Assembly: GCA_008000375.1 (NCBI GenBank)
Contig: SMOI01000403.1
Location: forward strand, 1-27,107
DNA from: Poteriospumella lacustris
Lineage: Eukaryota; Sar; Chrysophyceae; Chromulinales; Dinobryaceae
Reading direction: 5' to 3'
Length of the DNA: 27,107 nucleotides
The notes beneath the pieces were generated by a model. The model searched no databases. It was not told the DNA's origin and worked only from the letters and a program-made list of their open reading frames with translations. The position numbers and the translations under genes were made by a program. Shown in pieces: positions 8,549 through 17,258 of the stretch (within the stretch, counting starts at the first letter, position 1; each line of letters opens with the position of its first letter).

Positions 8549-10702
8549 CTACACCAATTCTTCGTCTTCTCCGATGTCATCAACAAGTCTTGCTCGTCTT
8601 CTTCTGGCAGGACGACCAGCATTCTGGATCAGCTTCAGACGATCGTAGAGCCTACAGTAACTAGTGTCACCGAAGCGGCGAACATCCAAGCTTTCAAGAT
8701 CCATTCCTGGGTCCAAGATATCTTGAAACAACGCTATAAAACTCCTTTCGAATAGGCTGTCTCTCTCACGGACACTCATGTTCGCGACCGCTGTTACGCG
8801 AACGTCGCAAGCTTCCAGCATGGTCATGATGACGAACTTGGCCTTGCTGTAGTATTGCTTGTTTGAGGCTGAAAGATCGTACCCAGGACTAATCCTGCGA
8901 TAGTACGTTATGCGCCTGCTTCGGTCGCCGCCCCACCAAAGGTCCCAAATGGACTTGAGATTGCATTTGGGGAACACGAATCCCTCCGGAACAACATGCT
9001 GGCGCGGAGGATTGCCCCATTCCCAAAGCAGGCCAAACTCGTCCACGGTAAGTTCAAATGCTGTGGCTGATGCTGATGTTGACGAAGAGGATGATTCACC
9101 TTGCCCATTTCGGTTGTTACCCATGTAGCACGCAAACAGTTGACGCATTATGCCTTCCATCTGCGAAGGAGTCATTGGAACGACACCTTGAACAGAGAAG
9201 TTTTCCAACAGCGTCGCTTTCAAGGTTGAAGGTAAGTCCTCGAGCGTTGTTTGTATACCCCTGTAGTGCTTGGTCATTTCAGTTTGCAACTCCTGCATTT
9301 GATTTGCCAGGACGATATGAGGAGGAATTCCTGTGGCAGTCATGTTGGTAATGGGATTGGCTCCAATTCCGTAATGCACGCGCGAAGCCAAAGCGTTTAA
9401 CATTCCACTTGTCCACACCCTTTGCAAACGCAAAGGGTGATTTGAATGCATGGTCCTCTCCAGGAAATCACGATGAAACACCAACGATGCGAGTAAATAT
9501 GGAATGACTGGGTGGAAAACGTCTGGGTAGTACGTTGAATAACCTGGCAGAATGCTCTCCCATTCCAAAATGGACAACACTGGTTCGTTGATTGACATTT
9601 TGAAATGGGGTGGAAGCTGAGCGAACAATGGGCTGCCTAGCGGCAGTCCTGTCGCCACCCGCCCACATAGTTGATCGCCACCTTGCCCTTCAAGGATGTA
9701 TCGCTTTTGAACGGCGCCTAGACTCCAGCCCGCTCTCAGATAAATTGAGATTGGCGATGGACCACCGGGCATACCCGACAAAAATGACGCAACCCCTTTG
9801 CGAAAAGAGTGTGTCCCAATATCTTTAACTGACAACCCCAGCTTCCCGAGGCTTTCGTTGTTTGTCTGGCACATGTTTCGCAGCCACGTTCCGAATCGAC
9901 TTTCGACATCATTCTCGCAGCCAAAGACGGTAGTCTTCGCTCCAGATCTTCGAAATCCGGTAGAAAAGACGAATACAGCAAGACTCAAAATTGGGCAAAT
10001 TTCAGGGCTTGTCGGGTTTGCGAACACATGTTTGGGTGCGGCATCTCTACCCTCTTGATCACCTTTGTGTGTGGGGAACACTACGGTCAAGCAATCATCT
10101 TTCCAACTAATATGATTAAACATAAGGCCCGCAACAGATATACTTCTTGCAAGTAAATTCCAGCAAAGTACAAGAAAAGTGTGTGCAAAAATGTTTAATT
10201 CTTGGGCTTCGCCAGTGTACTTCCAAGTTTCTTCAGCAAAGAAGGTGTACCCGGTAAATGACAGAGGCATCTTTCCCTCAGTCATGGGAATGACTCCATC
10301 TTTCTTTAGACTTGCCACCACTCTCTCGAAACCGGCAAGAAACTGGCTAATGGCCTCGTTCCAATCTTCTTGAAAAGGGACTTTGTGGTTCTTAAAATGG
10401 TACTTTAAGGCAGAGTTGTATCCGCTGACATGCTCGAAGGACTGATACTTTCTTGGTGAGAAGTACGTTCCATCTTTCTGGACTTTCTGACAAATATGCT
10501 CAAAAAATTCTTCAAATATATCTGATGTCATCAAATCCATGTCAAACTGCTTGTCTCCAAACTCCGGACCGACCAATGATGGGAAACATCGGCCCAACCA
10601 TGCTGCAAAGATGCTAACTTTACGGCCATATCTCGATTTGGTCGTATCTTTTAGCCTATTGTCCGCAATTCGTGTTCGTCGAACCGGAGCTGTTGTGGTC
10701 AT
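8549..10702 (-). CDS. Tyrosine recombinase (Crypton-like), 717 residues
   Basis: The enzyme would cut and rejoin DNA through a tyrosine nucleophile in the nucleus. In the sequence, the N-terminal half (about 20-130) looks like a helical SAM-like core-binding domain. The catalytic set is then in order: Arg186 (LLARSISVAGL), Lys213 (THKGDQ), His298-x-x-Arg301 (THSFRKG), Trp326 (RAGWSLG) and Tyr335 (QKRYILEG). This is a full R-K-H-R-W-Y constellation. About 565-660 has FELTVDEFGLLWEWG and NLKSIWDLWWGG, with basic and aromatic patches. That resembles the GCR1-type DNA-binding domain found at the C-terminus of some Cryptons, but only loosely. An Arg-rich patch (PARRRRAR) and an acidic tail end the protein. 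The ATG at 10702 is the first Met in a frame without stops. The intact frame suggests recent activity. A DIRS-type origin is less likely because no RT is nearby. Confidence 0.8.
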   Translation of the reverse strand: MTTTAPVRRTRIADNRLKDTTKSRYGRKVSIFAAWLGRCFPSLVGPEFGDKQFDMDLMTSDIFEEFFEHICQKVQKDGTYFSPRKYQSFEHVSGYNSALKYHFKNHKVPFQEDWNEAISQFLAGFERVVASLKKDGVIPMTEGKMPLSFTGYTFFAEETWKYTGEAQELNIFAHTFLVLCWNLLARSISVAGLMFNHISWKDDCLTVVFPTHKGDQEGRDAAPKHVFANPTSPEICPILSLAVFVFSTGFRRSGAKTTVFGCENDVESRFGTWLRNMCQTNNESLGKLGLSVKDIGTHSFRKGVASFLSGMPGGPSPISIYLRAGWSLGAVQKRYILEGQGGDQLCGRVATGLPLGSPLFAQLPPHFKMSINEPVLSILEWESILPGYSTYYPDVFHPVIPYLLASLVFHRDFLERTMHSNHPLRLQRVWTSGMLNALASRVHYGIGANPITNMTATGIPPHIVLANQMQELQTEMTKHYRGIQTTLEDLPSTLKATLLENFSVQGVVPMTPSQMEGIMRQLFACYMGNNRNGQGESSSSSTSASATAFELTVDEFGLLWEWGNPPRQHVVPEGFVFPKCNLKSIWDLWWGGDRSRRITYYRRISPGYDLSASNKQYYSKAKFVIMTMLEACDVRVTAVANMSVRERDSLFERSFIALFQDILDPGMDLESLDVRRFGDTSYCRLYDRLKLIQNAGRPARRRRARLVDDIGEDEELV

Positions 10703-10795
10703 TTTTGTTGTTGAATTGTGCGCTCGCGTTCAATTCAATGAAGACGTACCGAAAACAGCGGACAGGAGAATAGTGACCGTTAGACGACGTTTCGC

Positions 10796-10813
10796 GCGAA
10801 ACTGCAGTTTCGC
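10796..10813. promoter_or_regulatory. Perfect 18-bp palindrome upstream of the recombinase
   Basis: GCGAAACTGCAGTTTCGC reads identically on both strands. It lies about 94 bases upstream of the recombinase start codon and shares its GAAACTG half with the edge repeats. It is a candidate recombinase binding or autoregulatory site, or an internal recombination core. Confidence 0.6.
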
Positions 10814-10862
10814 ACCCTCGATGTAATGTGTGACAACAGTGGCAAATGACATGTACATTATT

Positions 10863-10921
10863 AGAAACACGAAACTGCAGTTTCGCGCACGCTCTGCCAA
10901 ATTTCGCTGCCAGTTTCGTGA
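10863..10921. repeat. Right edge of recombinase element: direct repeat, palindrome and inverted half-site
   Basis: The 15-bp direct repeat copy is 10863-10877. CGAAACTGCAGTTTCG at 10870-10885 is a perfect 16-bp palindrome, centred 73 bases from the palindrome at 10796-10813. CAGTTTCGTGA at 10911-10921 is the inverted counterpart of 8044-8054. Confidence 0.7.
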
Positions 10922-11622
10922 TTCTGTGGGATTTATCTTTGTCTCCGCCGGCATCTCTAGCCTAGCGGGTGCGACGCTAATTGCAAGCGGCCTGTGTAGG
11001 AGAGGGTTGTGAGGTTAGAAGCATTTGGGGGCAGATTTAGCTGCCGAGGATTGGCACGACACGCTGGTCAAGCGGTCGGATAAGGGGGCTTCAAGGTCAA
11101 GGCGGCTTCAAGGTCGGATTGGTCAAGGGGGCGGATAAGGGGAGAGCGTCAGCTGAACTCCAGAATCCCAGACCCCAAAAGGGAGAGTAATCTCGTAAAG
11201 ACACATTCCCCCGTAAAGCGTAAACAAAACAAAAGGACAAAAACACAGAAGGAACATAAAGTGAAACAACAAACAACGATGGCAAAGGGTAGGCTACGGG
11301 GAAAAGAAGACAGTGGCTCTGGCATGCCTGCCAGGGCGGGCGACTCGTTTGCATTCAACTCTGATCTCTTTGGCAGCGAGAGCCAAGAGGTCGAGATTGA
11401 CCGCGCGAGTGCCGTCGCCACACGCTCGGTCGATGTACAACATTGACACAGAGCTGCGGGTAAACTCGCTCAGACAGTCCTACGTCTGTACACAGAGTGC
11501 TACAGCCGTCGTTGCGATGTGTGTCGGTTCACGCGACGCGCACAAGAACCGACCTACGCGTCTACCACTGAGTAGGAGCCATTGCGACAAACTTCTGTAC
11601 GTAGTAGTGGTACGAGCCGTGA
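10922..11622. other. Intergenic, with short imperfect tandem repeats
   Basis: 11066-11088 and 11121-11142 are near-identical (GGTCAAG, then CGGATAAGGGG), and GGCTTCAAGGTC occurs at 11087-11098 and 11104-11115. TGGTCAAGCGG at 11065-11075 fits a tRNA A-box, but no B-box or cloverleaf follows. 11175-11275 is A-rich on the plus strand. No coding sequence is supported before the transposase fragment at 11623. Confidence 0.45.
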
Positions 11623-11895
11623 CAGGGACCCGAAGCGCAAAAACAGCGTCTCCCCAAAGATCTTCTGATTGGTTTTCTTCCTCCGAATCTGACTGCGAGG
11701 TATCAGCCTGCTGACCAAGGCGTCATTGCTGTTCTGAAGCAGAAATATAAACTGGCGTTTTTGCGCAAGTTGCAACCAGAAGCGGAGGTGTTGGCTTTGA
11801 GAGATGGTGAGCGCGGTCTTCGACACGACTACAAACCACATGTGCTTGATGCTATAGAATTCGCGAAGGTTTCAATCACTACGATGCACTCGTAG
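11623..11895 (+). pseudogene. C-terminal fragment of a pogo/Tigger-like (DDE_1) transposase
   Basis: This plus-strand frame is open from after the TGA at 11620-11622 to the TAG at 11893-11895 and has no usable early Met. It reads FLPPNLTARYQPADQGVIA at about 11674-11730, then a basic segment (LKQKYKLAFLRKL). This is the characteristic block of pogo/Tigger/CENP-B-type DDE transposases, in which the Asp of QPxDQG is the third catalytic acid. That Asp is retained. The remaining N-terminal DNA-binding and catalytic parts are missing, or unreadable upstream, so this is a truncated relic. The antisense frame here is a shadow. Confidence 0.75.
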
Positions 11896-12298
11896 AAATT
11901 AGTAATGGTCTAGTTTGAGCGATAGTTTTCCCGATAAGCGATAGGTTTTCGATAAGCGATCGTGTTTTCCGTGAAACCGTCTTTATCGCTTACAGGAAGT
12001 GCACTATAACAGTGTTGAACTTTGAACACCACCAGAAAAGCTGGATTCGATACGATCCAGCACAAGCGGAGGACTGGGATGATGATCTGTATTAGATCAA
12101 TTCCTCATTTCGTTTCCTTTTCCTTGTCGTCCTTACCTGTCAGTTCCATCCTTGTACACTTGTTGCGATTCCATATCTTCAAAAAAGTTCAAATCATGCC
12201 AATCATGAGCATTAAAACCCATCGCATTCGTGAATGAAAATGATAGTTGAAATGATTGGTAATGGGCATGGTATCAGTTAACTACTTTCCTACATGTA
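11896..12298. other. Intergenic, no gene seen
   Basis: CGATAAGCGAT occurs at 11932-11942 and 11950-11960, and a related inverted form (TTTATCGCTT) lies at about 11982-11991, making a small repeat cluster. The rest is AT-rich with no supported feature. Confidence 0.4.
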
Positions 12299-12700
12299 TC
12301 ATGCCATTGGCTGCTTAGTTGTAGGGACGATAGACTTTCCCCGGCACAAAAAACAATGAGCAGCGGCAAAGACGCTTGCCATGTGGTCGGGTATATTTAG
12401 GGCCAGGCCGGTGTCAATAGCAATTTTCAAGTTGGCTTCATCTCTGTGGAAGTCATTGCGCTTCAAGAACGAAGAGAGAAGAGCAAAAGAAGGACCAAAG
12501 TCAGATTGGACATCTTCTGTTTGCTGGAGTACGTCCTCTTCTGGATCTGAGTTGACAACCCCAGCTCCCTGCATACCTCTTGCGATTGCTTTTTTGTTCA
12601 CCACTTGTGTGATTACATTATCCCAGTCTACCATGATCCTTGACTTGGGAAGCCTTGCATCGATAAGATCGCCAGCAATGAAGATTGCAGATGAAATATT
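12299..12700 (-). CDS. Hypothetical protein or gene fragment
   Basis: A minus-strand frame is open from 12700 (after an in-frame TGA at 12701-12703) to the stop at 12299. The first Met is at 12634, giving 111 residues. The residue mix is protein-like: LPKSRIMVDWDNVITQVV around the Met, then an acidic SDPEEDVLQQTEDVQSDF and ALNIPDHMASVFAAAHCF near the end. I recognise no family. It starts 52 bases inside the left inverted repeat of the next element, so it could be host sequence or part of an older transposon. Upstream in-frame codons before the Met also look coding, so the true start may be lost. Confidence 0.35.
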   Translation of the reverse strand, partial: NISSAIFIAGDLIDARLPKSRIMVDWDNVITQVVNKKAIARGMQGAGVVNSDPEEDVLQQTEDVQSDFGPSFALLSSFLKRNDFHRDEANLKIAIDTGLALNIPDHMASVFAAAHCFLCRGKSIVPTTKQPMA

Positions 12701-12751
12701 TCAAACAGCCGTTGTATTCAACAAATGCCTACTCGTAAATGTATGTATTCC

Positions 12752-12889
12752 GAAGCCTCTACCTCGGTAGTGTTTTAAACTTGTCACTTGTCACAAGCGG
12801 CTGGGTTCGAGTGCTTGCGAAGCGCGCGCTCAGACCATAGGCTTGTGTGAGTGTCGTTTGTCGCGGATTTGATTGATTGCTTCGGCCCC
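12752..12889 (+). repeat. Inverted repeat, left copy (138 bp)
   Basis: It matches 19021-19122 in inverted orientation over most of its length. It has about 37 extra bases in the middle, including GGTTCGAGTGC, a B-box-like string. The inner end CTTCGGCCC(C)AAACTAAC also recurs alone at 17624-17640. Confidence 0.65.
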
Positions 12890-13059
12890 AAACTAACTCA
12901 CGTCTCGTGAACTAAATGTCCAATTTCTGTTTCGATTGATGCCTTCTGTTCGGCCAATCGTGGTGAACAGCACAGTTCAGCGGGTGAAAGCAATCCGTGT
13001 CCGTTTGTACAAAACTGCTGTCCAAATATCGGTCAGTATCCGTACTAGCAAAAGGACAT

Positions 13060-14125
13060 TATCCAAGTTCTGGGACGCAGCACCAGCAGCAAATGAATAG
13101 GTTGAAAGACAACTGTATGTCCTTCCTCCTGAACAGCTTGGATAGTCTCAAGAAAGTAATGGGTGGCGAGGTTATCCATGGTGATGATACGCTGTCCAGT
13201 CTCGCGAATAGCAGGCAATGACAAACAGGAAAAAACGGTGATTTGTGTTTGTGGTACCGCCTACATAATTCCAGTGCTGGACAACTCCCCAGCGACCAAT
13301 GTCGTAAGTTGAGGTGTTCCGTCTCTTGGTGGTCGTACTGGAGCTCTTGAAGGAAACGACTTTCCATATACTCTGGATGCGTCAGATGAGTGAAATGCGG
13401 AAATGCGGACTCGTCAATATCGACAAAGCGATGGTGAGGAACACCAAACCCACGAGATGATTTTGCGGATTTATCCAAAATGCCACGCGGTGTGTCTTGT
13501 CGCGATTCATTGAGAAATGCTGCAAATGCTTTCGACTCATGCCAAGGCTTGCAAGCTCTCTCGAATTGAAAGGTAAGGACAGGACGATATCTCCATAACC
13601 GGCCGCCTCGACGATAGATTTGAGCTCATCAAGGGAACATATGAAGGAACATTTATGATCGCCCACAACAAAACCATGACTTCCTCTGCTGGAAGCTTGC
13701 GAGGTTGGCCGCCACGTCTTGAGCGTCTCTCGACACTGTTTTAGTTGCCATATAATACGGGGCTCGTTGCGCATCCGTGAATAGCGGGTATCCCTGCGCA
13801 ACGGGATGTGGCGATGAAGGCTTGTGGGTAACATTGAATGATCAGAAAAATGAGAAGACCGAGTGAGTTTCGTTTCATTGCTGTTCTTTCGTTTCATAGA
13901 GTCATCGTGTGTGATGATTTGGGCATCTTGGCGACATAACACGCTGTCATCTCGATCGGCTGAATCGGGAAGTCGTGGTAGTCCGAGGTCATCCAAGCTT
14001 TGGTTGGTGACATGTCCATGTGCCTTTGCGATTTCGACCACTTGAAGTAATTTTGGTGTGTACCGTTCGAGTATATTCTGGAGGTACTCTTCGCTTTCAT
14101 GCCACCACCTCGGTGGTGATGTCAA
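13060..14125 (-). pseudogene. Frameshifted Tc1/IS630-type DDE transposase
   Basis: This is the remains of a cut-and-paste transposase. Protein-like sequence runs through three frames. 13382-14125 carries the N-terminal part, including SRELASLGMSRKHLQHF, a helix-turn-helix style block. The frame within 13300-13478 carries RFVDIDESAF, whose DE around 13410-13415 fits the first catalytic Asp. The frame around 13063-13220 carries IITMDNLATHY, the second catalytic Asp (codon 13174-13176) in the D-N-x-x-x-H form typical of DDE_3 / IS630-Tc1 enzymes, followed by EEGHTVVFQP. Between them another frame has a basic and TLVAGEL segment, also usual in this family. At least two frameshifts make it inactive. 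The third acidic residue is not found. Host gene identity is unlikely. Confidence 0.65.
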
Positions 14126-15630
14126 CCACTACATGTCAAGTCTACCACACGCGCGTCACTTGAACTTATTTGTAAACCCTAAATGTACCCAGACTAACTT
14201 ACGTTTACCAAGAAAGGTACATCACGGCGACCATCGTATCTTGATTGATTCCGGAAATCCATACTATTCCGGCAACGATAGGTTAAGGTTGAAAGTTATT
14301 GTCGTTGTTCTGGTTTGAGGTTGTCGATATCCTCTTCCTGGACGACATGTTGGAGTGGAACCGCGATGGTTTTATTACCCGGTACAGTACAGTCTCTATA
14401 TGTGATAGATTGTAAGCGGTAGTGTTTCGATAAGCAATAGCATTTTGGGATTGCGCTGTTTCATTGCCGTGATGATCATCATCATCATCACCATCACCAT
14501 CACAAAAGCTATCGTCAAGTTGCAAACAAAGAAGACGTATATTTGATTAAAAATTGTTTCACGTTTTTTATGTCGAGCCACAAGGGTCACGCTTTAAGTA
14601 GTTATACTGTCGCCATGAGAATAAAATTCAAGGCAATTCGTCTCCATTCCTTCTTGCGATGGCGCCAAGACTTCAGACAGACGAAGTCCGAACCATTACC
14701 CCATTACCCATCAGTGTCTTTGATATTCAAGGCGCTGAAGTGTAACAACATCGTTGGGGTCTCTCTCCATGGTGAGGCGCGCGATGTCGATCACATTGAT
14801 TGCGATGGAGGCGTTCCTGAATGGACACATATGCCGTGAGAATTGCTTCGGAAATGACGATGGAAAATACGACTTCTCTAGGATATATATAACGCTGACC
14901 AAACTGGTCTATTTTACTTCAAACCGTCTTCAACAATTTCTTCTTCGAATTTTCCTCACTGTGGCCACACACAGTCTCCACCTTTAGTGGTGACTTCGTG
15001 GGGGTCTGGGTTGTAAAAGTCAGCACACACGGATGTGAAGTGTGTCAAATTAGACGACCTTTGCATTCGAAGGTCGGTCGGGCAGAGGCTTGTGTTGCGG
15101 CGGAAGGCTCTTTGCTGTTGGCGGCAACATTTTGTTGCTTGTCGAGGTGTGCTGGTGGTCGGCAGGAGGCTCGTGGTCAGCCGTGGACAAATACAGGTCC
15201 TGCTTGCCCCGACTGGGACAAAACAAGCCTTTCCTGCTGTTAACGTCATCTTTGACGTCACGCCGAGCGAACGATTGACATATTTGGCTCCGTGATATCA
15301 ATCTTTGGTCTTTATGATCTCTCAGGTAAGCTTACAAAATATCAATATCTTTGAGTGCGGTTTTCTTCTGACAAATTTGCTTTCATACTTCGTCGCCGCC
15401 GCCGAGCCGTCGTCCTTGGTGACGCTCGCTCGCTCGCTCGCTCGATCGATCGAGCGATCGGGGCCTCCTCCTTTCTAAAACAAAAAGCTATTTTCACTTA
15501 CCAGTTCATCTTCGTTGACGTTCCACGACTAATTGCGATTTTCCAACAACACTCCGAATCACTGCACATAAATTCCTTACGATTCTGTTTGGACATTTTC
15601 CCATAAACGCACGCCTTATGGTTCTGAACG
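14126..15630. other. Gene-poor stretch with microsatellites
   Basis: An ATC/ACC microsatellite lies at 14474-14503. A CTCG/ATCG run with self-complementarity lies at 15424-15460. Minus-strand fragments such as FRNASIAINVIDIARLTMER (about 14750-14820) look protein-like but stop and shift quickly. I cannot name a gene. An ATATATAA-like sequence at about 14884-14892 is not tied to any gene. Confidence 0.35.
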
Positions 15631-15633
15631 ATT

Positions 15634-16537
15634 TTATCCAGTACGATATTCCAGATTTTTCATACTCAAGATTTTACCAACGTTCATCCCAATCATAGGC
15701 GCGATCAACTTTTCCGGGTCTCCATTCTGGAAGAGATGAGGATTGCAATTTTTCATCATATTTATTGCTTTGTAATGTGAATGGAATAACTTCTCTCCCA
15801 TGATATGCATGTTTCCATGGCATGTCCATTCAACAAAACAAATCAAATTCAAAAAGAAGAAGGCGCGACATTTGAATTTGATCGTTTACTTTGACAGTTT
15901 TCCTGCCATGATAGCGCCGGAGCGGACCACAGTTTGGAGGTCGGTCAAGCATCTCCCGCATCGCACCTAATCCAGTTGCCGGAGAATGAGTCGCGCTTGG
16001 ATGTGCTTCGGATCCAGTGGACATCCGGAGGTTTCCAAGGTATTGATAACCTCGGTGAACCTTATGATTGATATTCTCCTGATTCTTATGGTTTAATTCC
16101 TTCTCATCAGTCTTCATGTCTTTCCACTCATTGTTCGGCAGTTGAAGTTGCGGACCAGGACTGTCGGTCTAGCTACTGTCCGTTTTTGTGTGACCTTGCT
16201 TGTCTTGAATTGCATGAATTGATTGTCTTCATTTCCAGTTGACCTTTGCGATACTCTGGCGGAATCAATCGTTGCAGACCAACGCTTTCCAAGTGCCAAA
16301 GAGTAACTCGGCTGGGGAGACTCATGTGATCGAGGGCTTCGCGGCATTAACGAGCATTAACCGGTGCGCGGGAGCAAAGGTATGAAAGGCTTTGGTAAGG
16401 GGTCCTTGATTTGATGCGGATTCACTGGCAAGACGGATTAAACGACTTGGATCGTCCAGGAAGAAGTTTACCACTCTCTTCGCATTTGGTCGCACAAGAT
16501 CATACCAGACTAGACACCATACTGACACACCAAACAT
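15634..16537 (-). pseudogene. Possible decayed reading frames, unrecognised
   Basis: Three overlapping minus-strand stretches (15634-15852, 15830-16117, 16322-16537) have protein-like composition, for example EWTCHGNMHIMGEKLFHSHY and RVVNFFLDDPSRLIRLASES, but lie in different frames with stops between. They lie downstream of, and in the same orientation as, the relic at 16548-17258, so they may be one broken gene. No domain is recognised. Chance open frames cannot be excluded. Confidence 0.25.
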
Positions 16538-16547
16538 TATCGATTGC

Positions 16548-17258
16548 CTATTCGTTATTAGTTGTCGGAAACGAACCGTTCACACTTTGCTGAGACAGTG
16601 CCGAAGCGCAATCATTGATATTGCCGAGACGGTACAACGATATTGACGTACGTGGTGTTGCCATAGCATTCGTGAGATCACGAACAATGTCATTGAGTGT
16701 CGCTCTTACAAACTTCAGTTCGTGGATCCTCCTTGCTCGGGGAAACCTTCACACGGGAAGGGTTAGGTAAGGTTTGAGTTTGGAGTCACCATCACTAGAT
16801 TCATCTCCACTTGTACGTGTGGATGACGACAGGTCCGCTCCTGCAGCAGTATCAAGTGGGCGACTCGTTGCTGATTCGGGTCTGTCGATGTCGTAGAGAT
16901 TGATCCGCCACGTTAGTGGAAACCAACTTAAGTGGGGCGGATCATTGTGCCAGTCAAATACGAATACACTAACTTCGTATTCGCTGAATATAGTCTCAGC
17001 GGGACAATTAATCCGGCGTATTTGGTGATGGTATGGCGGATGTTCAAGAAAGGCTCCACGCGGGACGTAGGCTTCTCTTTAACTTGACGAGAGTTTGTCA
17101 TGAAACTTCAATATCGTCGAAGGGTTGATGGACTGAGTTGAACACTTATCCAATAACGCATGAGAGTTCAGGCCCTTCGCCTTGAGGATACGTGTTTGGA
17201 CCATCGTCTTGACCTCGGGCACAGATAAGGCTGCAGCATCTGTTATGTCTACTTGAAG
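16548..17258 (-). pseudogene. Decayed gene of unknown family, one frame with two internal stops
   Basis: A single minus-strand frame from 17258 to the TAG at 16548-16550 stays protein-like over about 237 codons. It is broken only by TAA at 17079-17081 and TGA at 16749-16751. It includes VPEVKTMVQTRILKAKGLNS near the start, then SEYEVSVFVFDWHNDPPHL, then an acidic/Ser region (SGDESSDGDS) and a basic helix-like FVRATLNDIVRDLTNAM. The middle stop-to-stop segment has no Met. The continuity across stops argues for a recently degraded gene rather than chance. Further coding-like sequence lies upstream in another frame (about 17300-17450). The family is not recognised. It may be part of the transposon bounded at 12752 and 19122. 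Confidence 0.45.

Larger units (their letters stand above)
8029..10877 (-). mobile_element. Candidate Crypton-like tyrosine-recombinase element
   Basis: A 15-bp direct repeat, AGAAACACGAAACTG, occurs at 8029-8043 and 10863-10877. It encloses one intact tyrosine recombinase gene and little else. Both edges carry extra GAAACTG half-sites: two in an 11-bp tandem at the left, and palindromic and inverted ones at the right. Cryptons are known to be single-gene YR transposons with short direct terminal repeats and no TIRs. Recombination between the 15-mers would release a circle of about 2.83 kb. The exact boundaries are an inference. Confidence 0.55.

Noticed and set aside
8278-8664. 128-codon plus-strand frame overlapping the recombinase gene end
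   Set aside because: About a third is antisense to the recombinase, no motif is seen, and the rest is AT-rich sequence with a minus-strand frame of equal quality.
11041-11115. Possible tRNA-Leu-like gene or SINE head (A-box TGGTCAAGCGG, TTCAAGG loop)
   Set aside because: The anticodon and T arms do not pair and no B-box follows at the right distance.
12810-12825. B-box-like GGTTCGAGTGC within the left inverted repeat
   Set aside because: No matching A-box or cloverleaf; the second copy of the repeat does not preserve the string.
14474-15460. Tandem motifs at 14474-14503 and 15424-15460 as a CRISPR-like or satellite array
   Set aside because: They are simple microsatellites with no spacers; the genome is eukaryotic.
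16957-16981. Short inverted repeat AATACGAA...TTCGTATT resembling a recombinase site
   Set aside because: Eight-base arms are within chance for a window this size, and it lies inside the decayed reading frame at 16548-17258.
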